Source of the DNA: Jaenimonas drosophilae
Lineage: Eukaryota > Euglenozoa > Kinetoplastea > Trypanosomatida > Trypanosomatidae
DNA length: 16,446 nucleotides
NCBI GenBank assembly: GCA_030849065.1
Contig: JASAON010001359.1
Location: 1-16,446 of the forward strand
Reading direction: 5' to 3'
The position numbers were made by a program, and so were the translations under genes. This document shows, piece after piece, positions 9,115 to 15,240 of the stretch; the first letter of the stretch is position 1, and each line of letters opens with the position of its first letter. The notes under the pieces are model-generated. The model made no database searches. It was not told the DNA's origin and was given only the letters and a program-made list of their open reading frames with translations.

Positions 9115-9159
9115 CTGGAGAAAATGGGGAGGGAGGGAAGGAGGAGGAGAAGATAAAAT
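9115..9159 (-). promoter_or_regulatory. Strong orphan trans-splice acceptor signal
   Basis: The minus strand has about 40 nearly uninterrupted pyrimidines (core CTTCTCCTCCTCCTTCCCTC) followed by TTTTCTCCAG, with the AG at 9116-9115. It is the best 3' splice-site-like sequence in the window, yet no long gene follows for more than a kilobase. The plus strand carries three GGG runs here, one short of a canonical G-quadruplex. It may instead direct polyadenylation of gene D. Confidence 0.45.
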
Positions 9160-9288
9160 GCGAAAACAAGGTGAAGTCCATTTTTTTTCTTTTGACGTGC
9201 CTCTTAAAGATATATTCCCACGAAGCAGTGCTGTTTCTGTGTGTGCAACTGCTGCTTCTAACAAGAAGTTAGGGTGGATGTTCAGGTT

Positions 9289-11757
9289 CTACAGAGACTG
9301 GGGCCCGACTTCAGATGAAGAGAGGCACAGAATAGGCCGCGGCGATCCAGGGCTGGAGCTTCGCCGAATAAACTGATCATCATTACTGGCAAAAAGCAGA
9401 TCGTAGGTGCCGCTGACGTTGTGGATAGGCGAGAGTCCGCGAGTGTAACTGCGGCCTTGCTCTGCGTCCTCGTCAGCGGGGGGATGGGGAATGGCCAACC
9501 AGTGATTTTGATTCGAAGGAGCAGGTGTGCATGGAGATAGAGTGGGCGATGAGATGCTCTCGGTACTGTCAATAGGAACAGGCTGGAAAGGAAGGGGAGG
9601 CGAGGTTGGCGGTGTAGCTACCAATACAGCACTCTGACACACCGCCGCAGACGGTACTACCAACGATGACGGATAGGCACCAGATGATGTGAAGGGCTTC
9701 CAGAGATAGGTGGAAGCGGAGCTGCTGTGTTGCTGCGGCGTGGAGCTGCGACTGGTTTCCTTGACCAGCCGACTTGGATCGAGGCTTGTGGCGGAGGAGT
9801 TGTGATGATCCGGCCTATCCAAGCGGCTGATGGGAATCGGCGTGGTCAGATCATCCAAATAGTAAATGCGCGAATGTGTTGTTCTCCACCCACGCTGCGT
9901 GACCTCTGTCCGCGCAGCGCGTGAGGTCCAGCCAGTGAGGTATACGGTGTTCCACGTGGATACCTCCCGTGAGATGCAGCGGGCAATGACTGCCACTGGC
10001 TCGAGAAGCTCAAGCAAGTTGCCAGATTCAAAGGCTTCTGCACAATCGCAGTGCATGGTGTGCATACCCATACGAAGATCAATCACAGAATGAAGGATTC
10101 GAAAGTCATCCTGAGAAAACAAGTCACTCAATTCCACGGCCAATCGTACGGCCGTGGTGGCGTTGCGGGTGGCAACTGTGAAACCGCTGTTGGTCGTCTC
10201 GAGCTCCACCGCACCATATCGCTTCACGTGCTCTGACACCTTATCGGAGAAGAAGGTCAGAGAAGCCTTCATGGGACGCAGCAACATTCCACGATGCCGA
10301 CTATCCAATTGGCTCCGATGGACGTACACATCCAGCACCGTGGCTGGTTCCGTCCATACGCCACAGCTACCGGTTGCCATGATGATTCCAAGTCCCGCCA
10401 GCAGTGCCACTTGCCCTCCCAGAACAATGTACAACATGACAAGCTCAAGCGTGAAGAGCTCCGACACAACCTCATTGGACCGACCAGCGTAGAGGCCACC
10501 CTCTGCTGGGGTAATGCCCGACAAAAGAGGCTTCTCAGACACATCAAAGAGGCTGCTGAACGCCCACAAGTTCATGTTGGCAGCGCCCGAGTTGGTTAAG
10601 CATTGAAAAGGAACATTACTTGGATAGGCGCACTGCGCTCCGTAGGGACCGAAGGTGATGGGGCCAAGGTGGATGCTTCGGGTTGCAAAGATTTGGTTCT
10701 GAAGTGAAACACGTTCGATGGAGCTCGCAAACTGAGTCACGTAATCCACGAAGAATTCCACAAAGTAAGAACGAAGGGCAGCAGGGGTTCGGTAGGTGGT
10801 CGTGGTGTGCTGAAAGAACATGGAGAACATCCCGTCATTGGTTTCGGGCGGGAAGCTCCAACTGGGTAGATTCGTCACAAAGATGATTTGGCTTCGTACC
10901 ATGGTCAGGTTGCTGCCATCTCCCAACTCTTCCAAAAAATGGTCATAAAAAATGGTAAGATCATCGAAGTTAATCATGACTGTTGCCTGTTCATTCGCCA
11001 AAAGAAACTGCACAACATTGTGTACATCGTCAGCCTGCAGTCCAACCAAGAAGGTGATGCCCGTGGTGGGAATGATACCCGCAATGTCGCGCTGACAGCG
11101 CAAGACAGGAGATGCGAGATGAATATGGAAGTAGTTAAGAGATACATTCATGGCCTCAACCAATTCTACTGTGTTCATGCCTTGTTCCTCACGAATAACA
11201 ACATGCCCTTGTGCCGTGGGAGTCGAATGAAGATACTCCGCGAAGGCAAAGCACTGTTGGCCATAGGTGGGGAACAAGTACACAAAGTTTGGGTTGACCT
11301 GATGCACCCCTGTTGTGAGATTGATGGGATCGACAAACAACAAGCCTTGCTCACCCTGTACAAACTCCGGCAATCCGCCCTCTAGCATGGATATGCTGTG
11401 ATGAGAAACGTAGTCATGAACAACCAGAGAGGCGTTGTCGGAGCTGATGGGAAGGGTTGTGGCGCTGTGGTGAACGAAGAGGTACTGGCTGATTTCCTCA
11501 GTGGTGTTGACGAGCTCTTTGATGGCAGCCGTCTGGGTATAAAGATAATCCAAGGAAGAATCGTTCGCGTCCTTCAACAACAGCGTCACAACATCATCGT
11601 ACCGGATGGGGAGGAGGCTATCAATCAGTCCGCGCTGAATTGGGGAAGCATCTGGCTCATTGCCCCTCTTCTCCGGCACAAGAGCTGCCTGAGCTAGCGC
11701 ATCAGTGATTATCGCCGTCAAAGTTACGGCCACTACCAGCAGCCACCCCGAGCGCAT
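9289..11757 (-). CDS. Receptor adenylate cyclase-like protein with degenerate cyclase domain and long Ser/Pro tail (gene D)
   Basis: The product has 822 residues, the longest here. The signal peptide is at 1-23 (MRSGWLLVVAVTLTAIITDA). The extracellular domain includes FVDPINLTTGVHQ (141-153), YLFPTYGQQ (160-168), FVTNLPSW (293-300) and the Cys-pair block FGPYGAQC (369-376) to CLTNSGA (386-392). The transmembrane helix is at about 437-461. The cyclase-like region (473-645) retains DLRMGMHT (560-567) but lacks the first metal Asp (VYVHRSQLDS, 477-486), has Ser524 at the second (ELETTNSGF, 518-526) and Glu520 at the adenine-selecting Lys, and EPVAVIARC (586-594) replaces the Asn/Arg helix. After 648 comes a tail of about 175 residues rich in Ser, Pro and Thr, with SP motifs such as SSSPGSPRP, absent from the other copies. 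It is probably disordered and may be phosphorylated or bind partners. The role is inferred as a non-catalytic receptor. Confidence 0.91.
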   Translation of the reverse strand: MRSGWLLVVAVTLTAIITDALAQAALVPEKRGNEPDASPIQRGLIDSLLPIRYDDVVTLLLKDANDSSLDYLYTQTAAIKELVNTTEEISQYLFVHHSATTLPISSDNASLVVHDYVSHHSISMLEGGLPEFVQGEQGLLFVDPINLTTGVHQVNPNFVYLFPTYGQQCFAFAEYLHSTPTAQGHVVIREEQGMNTVELVEAMNVSLNYFHIHLASPVLRCQRDIAGIIPTTGITFLVGLQADDVHNVVQFLLANEQATVMINFDDLTIFYDHFLEELGDGSNLTMVRSQIIFVTNLPSWSFPPETNDGMFSMFFQHTTTTYRTPAALRSYFVEFFVDYVTQFASSIERVSLQNQIFATRSIHLGPITFGPYGAQCAYPSNVPFQCLTNSGAANMNLWAFSSLFDVSEKPLLSGITPAEGGLYAGRSNEVVSELFTLELVMLYIVLGGQVALLAGLGIIMATGSCGVWTEPATVLDVYVHRSQLDSRHRGMLLRPMKASLTFFSDKVSEHVKRYGAVELETTNSGFTVATRNATTAVRLAVELSDLFSQDDFRILHSVIDLRMGMHTMHCDCAEAFESGNLLELLEPVAVIARCISREVSTWNTVYLTGWTSRAARTEVTQRGWRTTHSRIYYLDDLTTPIPISRLDRPDHHNSSATSLDPSRLVKETSRSSTPQQHSSSASTYLWKPFTSSGAYPSSLVVPSAAVCQSAVLVATPPTSPPLPFQPVPIDSTESISSPTLSPCTPAPSNQNHWLAIPHPPADEDAEQGRSYTRGLSPIHNVSGTYDLLFASNDDQFIRRSSSPGSPRPILCLSSSEVGPQSL

Positions 11758-11822
11758 TAAGAAAAAACTTAGTCAAAGCACTCTTGTTGCCAATCAGCAG
11801 CACAGAGCGAAGAAAGCCCTTA

Positions 11823-11847
11823 CTACAACAACGAAAAACAATATAGG
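11823..11847 (-). promoter_or_regulatory. Candidate trans-splice acceptor for gene D
   Basis: The minus strand reads TTGTTTTTCGTTGTTG then TAG, with the AG at 11824-11823. The first ATG after it is the gene D start at 11757, a leader of about 65 bases. Another AG follows within four bases. Confidence 0.55.
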
Positions 11848-12340
11848 CGAGAAGTTGGTTTGACGTGACCTCAGAATAACAGTTGGGGTGCAGGCTGAGC
11901 TCATTACTCGCACTCGGCAGCCACACGCAGGCATTAATGAAGCCACACAACACCCCTGCGGTGTAGGTTTCCGCACATGAACGTACCCGGAATCACTAGA
12001 TTGGAAAAAAACAGCGCAATCATGGTAGAATGGTGTCAGAGACGCATCTCGTCCAACAGTAGAGGATGCAGCTTCTACCAAGCACACATGGTATTATCAG
12101 AAATGGAAAACATGAGACAGGGGTAAGAAGCGGATGTGCTCCTCAGCCGACGAATAAAAAAAGAAAAATGGGGGAGTTTGAAGGATATCTCATTTGGCAG
12201 GTGCAGAAGCACATGTGCGCAGAGTGCACGCAGAGGTTGCGAACACCAAATAGAAAAACAATCAACAAAAAACTAGTCTGGGAGATGGAGCTGACACTAA
12301 ACGAACAACGTAGAGTCATTAAAAACGGAACGAGCAGGGA

Positions 12341-12570
12341 CTGATAGGAGGCATACCACACAGGCACCCAGTGCAAATTGCATCTCCCAGAGCTCAACAA
12401 AGAAAAAACAGAAGTAAAAAGAAGCGGCCATCACGGCCCACACAACAAACCGATGCTGAGAGGAGGCATACCACACAGACACCAGCACATGTTGCATCCT
12501 TAGATTCAGCGAAGAAATCAGAAGCAACCATAATGACCCAAGGTGTCACCGTAATTCCAACATACACACG
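12341..12570. repeat. Two imperfect 115-base tandem direct repeats
   Basis: Unit 1 begins at 12341 and unit 2 at 12456. They share aggaggcataccacacag exactly (12346-12363 and 12461-12478) within a stretch of about 28 bases differing at two or three positions, then weaker similarity broken by small deletions up to a shared ending accca/gccca. This looks like an old tandem duplication in the presumed 3' UTR of gene E. Confidence 0.6.
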
Positions 12571-12712
12571 TGAAAAAGGAGCTCCCTCATCAGAATACCA
12601 TGTGTACTGCTGGAACAAGGGAACATATTTTGTACAAAGTGTGTAAAAAGACAGAAAGTAAAAATAAATACCTTCAAACCCCGAACAGAAAAAACAAACA
12701 GAACAGGCAGAT

Positions 12713-14650
12713 CTAGTGCATCACACAATGCCAATTGCTCACTACAGGTAGCGTTGCAACGGTAGTGCAGTAGGAGGGACCACAACGAAGAGAGATATGT
12801 GTGTACAATCGCTGGGCCTTCTCCACGACATCGTCACCAACTCGCTGACAGCTGCCGGTAGAGGCGTTCCGTGGAAGCCTCTCTTGCACCTGTCTGTGCT
12901 TAGAGCAGTGATCCATCACGGCATACAGTTTTTCGCCGTCTTCCAACGCGTTGTCAAGCATCTCCCGATGCACACGAATGGCAAATCGCTCTGCCTTCTC
13001 ATAAACCGAGTCACAAAAAATGAACCGACAATTCTGAGCATGAACCAACGATACCCCATACCCTTCCGAAAGAATTGAGACCGTACGGTGCCACTCACAC
13101 GCCACACTCTCCATCGTGGCGGCAGCAAACGCAAAGAAGTCCTCGGTGTTTGTCAGATCCACGCAGATGTACGTCATCGGGCAATCACTCTCCAAGTAAC
13201 CAACCTTTGCCAAGCTGTCCTGCTTCTCCACCATACCTGAAGTACTCCGAGGAGCTTCGCAGCTCTCCTCTTCTTCATCACTGTCCAGCGGAAGTGGGAT
13301 CCACCACATGCAACCAAAGTACACCCGCAACACAAGCAGAAACATGAGATGACACATGATGCCACCCACAATGATAATCACCTTCAAAGGGTCGTTCATG
13401 GAAGAATCGTCCCGGTCGTCCAGAATGCCATCCTTGGCAGATCCATACGGCGTTGACATAGCACCAACGACAGAAGCAGCATCACTATTCAGAATAGATT
13501 CGTAGGAATCAACTGTGAAGTCACGTGAGTTGTAGTTGACCAGACACCATAGGGGTGTGTCGGAAGGAGCAATGCACTTGGTGCTGTAAGGTCCAAAACT
13601 AACGACCCCCACAGAGAACTCTGTTGCCTGATACAGTGCCTGCTCCAAGGCGGCTGTGCTAGTGAAGCCCTTCGCAGCAACGGCATTGATAAAGAGTACC
13701 GAGTAGAAGGCTCGCATGCCCGCGGGCGTATGGTAGGCTGCCGGCATCGAGGTTTGAAAGGCCTTCAGCACCGAGTCACTTGACGAAGCAGAGCCACTGG
13801 ACGTACTCCATCGAGGCAGGTTGGTGGCGTAGAGAAGCCGTGACATGGAGGGCTTCACCACCGTGCCAAAGGACGTCACAAAGGTGTCGTAGAGAAGCGT
13901 CAAGTCGTCGAAGTCCACCATCACCGTGGCAGCGGTTTGGGTATCCAGGAAGGACACAAGTGGGGCAACGTCAGACGTGGCAAGACCCACCACAAAGGTG
14001 AAGCCGCTGGTCAGCAGCTCATCGGTGATGGTGGCAGACGATGCAACCAGCGATGATGATGGCAGCGCAATACCGTAGTACGCGAAGGCAGCTTTAGCTG
14101 CAGCACTGATGGCACCACTGTTGCTGCTGCTGCGGATGAGTACGCGGATATCTGCGGCATTGATGTGCTCGTTCTTGCAGTAGTAAGCGGCCATGTACAG
14201 CTGCTGCTCCAGAACAGCAAACAGGTAGATGAAGTTGTTGTTGGACTGGTGCAGACCTGAGGTCAGATTGATGGGGTCCACAAGCAGCATGCCATTCACA
14301 TTGGCGAGTGTGTTCGGGATGCCGCCAGTGAAGAAGCCAATCGGTGTGGCGGCCATGGTGCTCTCCATTTGTTGCTGCGCACCTGCCGTGGTGACAGTTA
14401 GAGTGGTCGCAGTAAATGGATTGCTGAGTAGCTCCTTCAATCCGTCTGTGGTCAGCAACGCAGATGTGGAAGAGGATGTTTGGTGGAATAGGTACGTGCT
14501 TGCTGTTCCACCATCGGTGATATCCAGCGTGATGATGGAGACGCTTTCACTGGTGGCCACACTGACCACAAGTAACAAGAAGAAGAGAACACATAGACGA
14601 GCGGTGTTGCTCCAGAGAGAGCGGCGATTAACTTCTACACTTCGTGTCAT
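12713..14650 (-). CDS. Receptor adenylate cyclase-like protein, short degenerate cyclase region (gene E)
   Basis: The ATG at 14650 gives 645 residues. The signal-anchor or signal peptide core is at 19-32 (LCVLFFLLLVVSVA) after a basic N-terminus. The extracellular domain has LVDPINLTSGLHQ (123-135), YLFAVLEQQ (142-150), YATNLPRW (274-281) and the Cys-pair block FGPYSTKC (352-359) to CLVNYNS (369-375). The transmembrane helix is at about 422-445, followed by an acidic juxtamembrane stretch, DSDEEEES (456-463). The cyclase-like part is short: YICVDLTNTE (494-503) keeps an Asp (D498) where the first metal ligand belongs, the only copy that does. The second site reads LVHAQNCRF with Cys541 for Asp and His537 for the adenine-selecting Lys. 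RVGIHTG and the Asn/Arg helix are not recognisable. It pairs with gene F as a second subgroup. One metal ligand alone should not support catalysis, so a non-catalytic receptor is inferred. Confidence 0.9.
   Translation of the reverse strand: MTRSVEVNRRSLWSNTARLCVLFFLLLVVSVATSESVSIITLDITDGGTASTYLFHQTSSSTSALLTTDGLKELLSNPFTATTLTVTTAGAQQQMESTMAATPIGFFTGGIPNTLANVNGMLLVDPINLTSGLHQSNNNFIYLFAVLEQQLYMAAYYCKNEHINAADIRVLIRSSSNSGAISAAAKAAFAYYGIALPSSSLVASSATITDELLTSGFTFVVGLATSDVAPLVSFLDTQTAATVMVDFDDLTLLYDTFVTSFGTVVKPSMSRLLYATNLPRWSTSSGSASSSDSVLKAFQTSMPAAYHTPAGMRAFYSVLFINAVAAKGFTSTAALEQALYQATEFSVGVVSFGPYSTKCIAPSDTPLWCLVNYNSRDFTVDSYESILNSDAASVVGAMSTPYGSAKDGILDDRDDSSMNDPLKVIIIVGGIMCHLMFLLVLRVYFGCMWWIPLPLDSDEEEESCEAPRSTSGMVEKQDSLAKVGYLESDCPMTYICVDLTNTEDFFAFAAATMESVACEWHRTVSILSEGYGVSLVHAQNCRFIFCDSVYEKAERFAIRVHREMLDNALEDGEKLYAVMDHCSKHRQVQERLPRNASTGSCQRVGDDVVEKAQRLYTHISLRCGPSYCTTVATLPVVSNWHCVMH
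13807..13888 (-). repeat. 82-base segment identical to the right end of the window (copy in gene E)
   Basis: These bases match 16365-16446 in gene F at all 82 positions. They encode the stretch from DTFVTSFG to ATNLPRW in both proteins. Similarity drops sharply just past the Trp codon. Confidence 0.97.
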
Positions 14651-15240
14651 TCGAGGTGCGGTAGTGACGCTGGTCGCACAGATAGTAGTGGGGGGATGGC
14701 CGATTAAAAGAGAGTGTGTGAGCTCAATCAATGAATCGAGGGAAGAACATGCCAGCTGAACAAATATAGTGTACTGATGAATTGTGAAGAAGAAGAATAT
14801 CGATGAAGAGGGATGAGAGGGGCATTCGGTTACCTTTGGGGCACTCGTGGGTGGTGAATAGTATTCCGTTCATATCACTCAGTAGTGTGATATTCATGTT
14901 TTGGATCCCTGCAGAACGCCACATCATTGGAGAAAAAGCTAAAGGAACAGAGTGGAGTGCATATATAGAACAATTTAGTATAGTAGGAAACATGAAAAGT
15001 ACGTGATGGGTAACCGCGCAGCCCCACCGACATTGAATTGCTGAAGAGGGGCCTCTGCGCAAGGGAAGAAGCTCAACGAACCATACCGTGGTGGTCATCC
15101 TTCCTCCTGTCGCACAAAGTAGGTTAGATTATGGGAAGTGAAAATGGTTAGTACATAGTCAAAGTCTAATGCACACACGCAACATAAGGGTTGGAAACGA
15201 AGGGGAAAAGTGTGTTCTCTACATTAGGGCACGGTGGTCT
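14651..15240. other. Intergenic spacer between genes F and E
   Basis: This 590-base spacer holds the 3' UTR of gene F and the leader of gene E. It contains two candidate acceptors (14670 and 14756). A minus-strand frame of about 120 codons crosses it but has no domain, resembles no array member and overlaps the expected splicing signals, so I do not call it a gene. Confidence 0.55.
14670..14713 (-). promoter_or_regulatory. Candidate trans-splice acceptor for gene E
   Basis: The minus strand has CTCTCTTTTAATCGG then CCATCCCCCCACTACTATC before GACCAG, with the AG at 14671-14670. The first ATG after it is the gene E start at 14650, a leader of about 19 bases. An alternative AG at 14757-14756 follows a TTCTTCTTCTTC tract and would give a longer leader containing an eight-codon upstream frame. 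Confidence 0.45.

Larger units (their letters stand above)
7954..9288. other. Intergenic spacer between genes D and C
   Basis: This 1.33-kb spacer holds the 3' UTR of gene D, a very strong orphan splice acceptor at 9115 with a possible 49-codon frame behind it, and the acceptor of gene C at 7988. The middle part (about 8050-8860) is A-rich on the plus strand and holds only low-complexity short frames. I see no RNA gene or mobile element. Confidence 0.6.
11758..12712. other. Intergenic spacer between genes E and D
   Basis: This 955-base spacer holds the 3' UTR of gene E, which on the minus strand includes an AU-rich TATTTATTTTTA about 45 bases after the stop. It also holds an imperfect 115-base direct repeat (12341-12570) and the acceptor of gene D. 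Short frames read through the repeat on both strands but have no recognisable domain, so I leave them out. Confidence 0.6.

Noticed and set aside
9126..9146. G-quadruplex on the plus strand
   Set aside because: Only three runs of three or more G are present, and they are not in the RNA strand of this transcription unit; the complement is better explained as a polypyrimidine tract.
10888..11385. Plus-strand frame of about 165 codons
   Set aside because: It is antisense to the conserved extracellular domain of gene D.
8281..12278. Shared 13-base caaaaaactagtc in the D-C and E-D spacers (8281-8293 and 12266-12278)
   Set aside because: It is short and half of it is an A run, so chance is a sufficient explanation in A-rich spacers.
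12278..12390. Inverted 10-base match ctgggagatg / catctcccag (12278-12287 and 12381-12390)
   Set aside because: The match is short with a loop of more than 90 bases; it is not convincing as an RNA hairpin.
14651..14731. N-terminal extension of gene E up to 14731
   Set aside because: The codon at 14731 is TTG, not ATG, and the interval includes the candidate splice tract; 14650 is the first ATG after the AG.
14229..14759. Plus-strand frame of about 176 codons
   Set aside because: It is antisense to the N-terminal half of gene E, shows no domain, and overlaps a region with clear family motifs on the minus strand.
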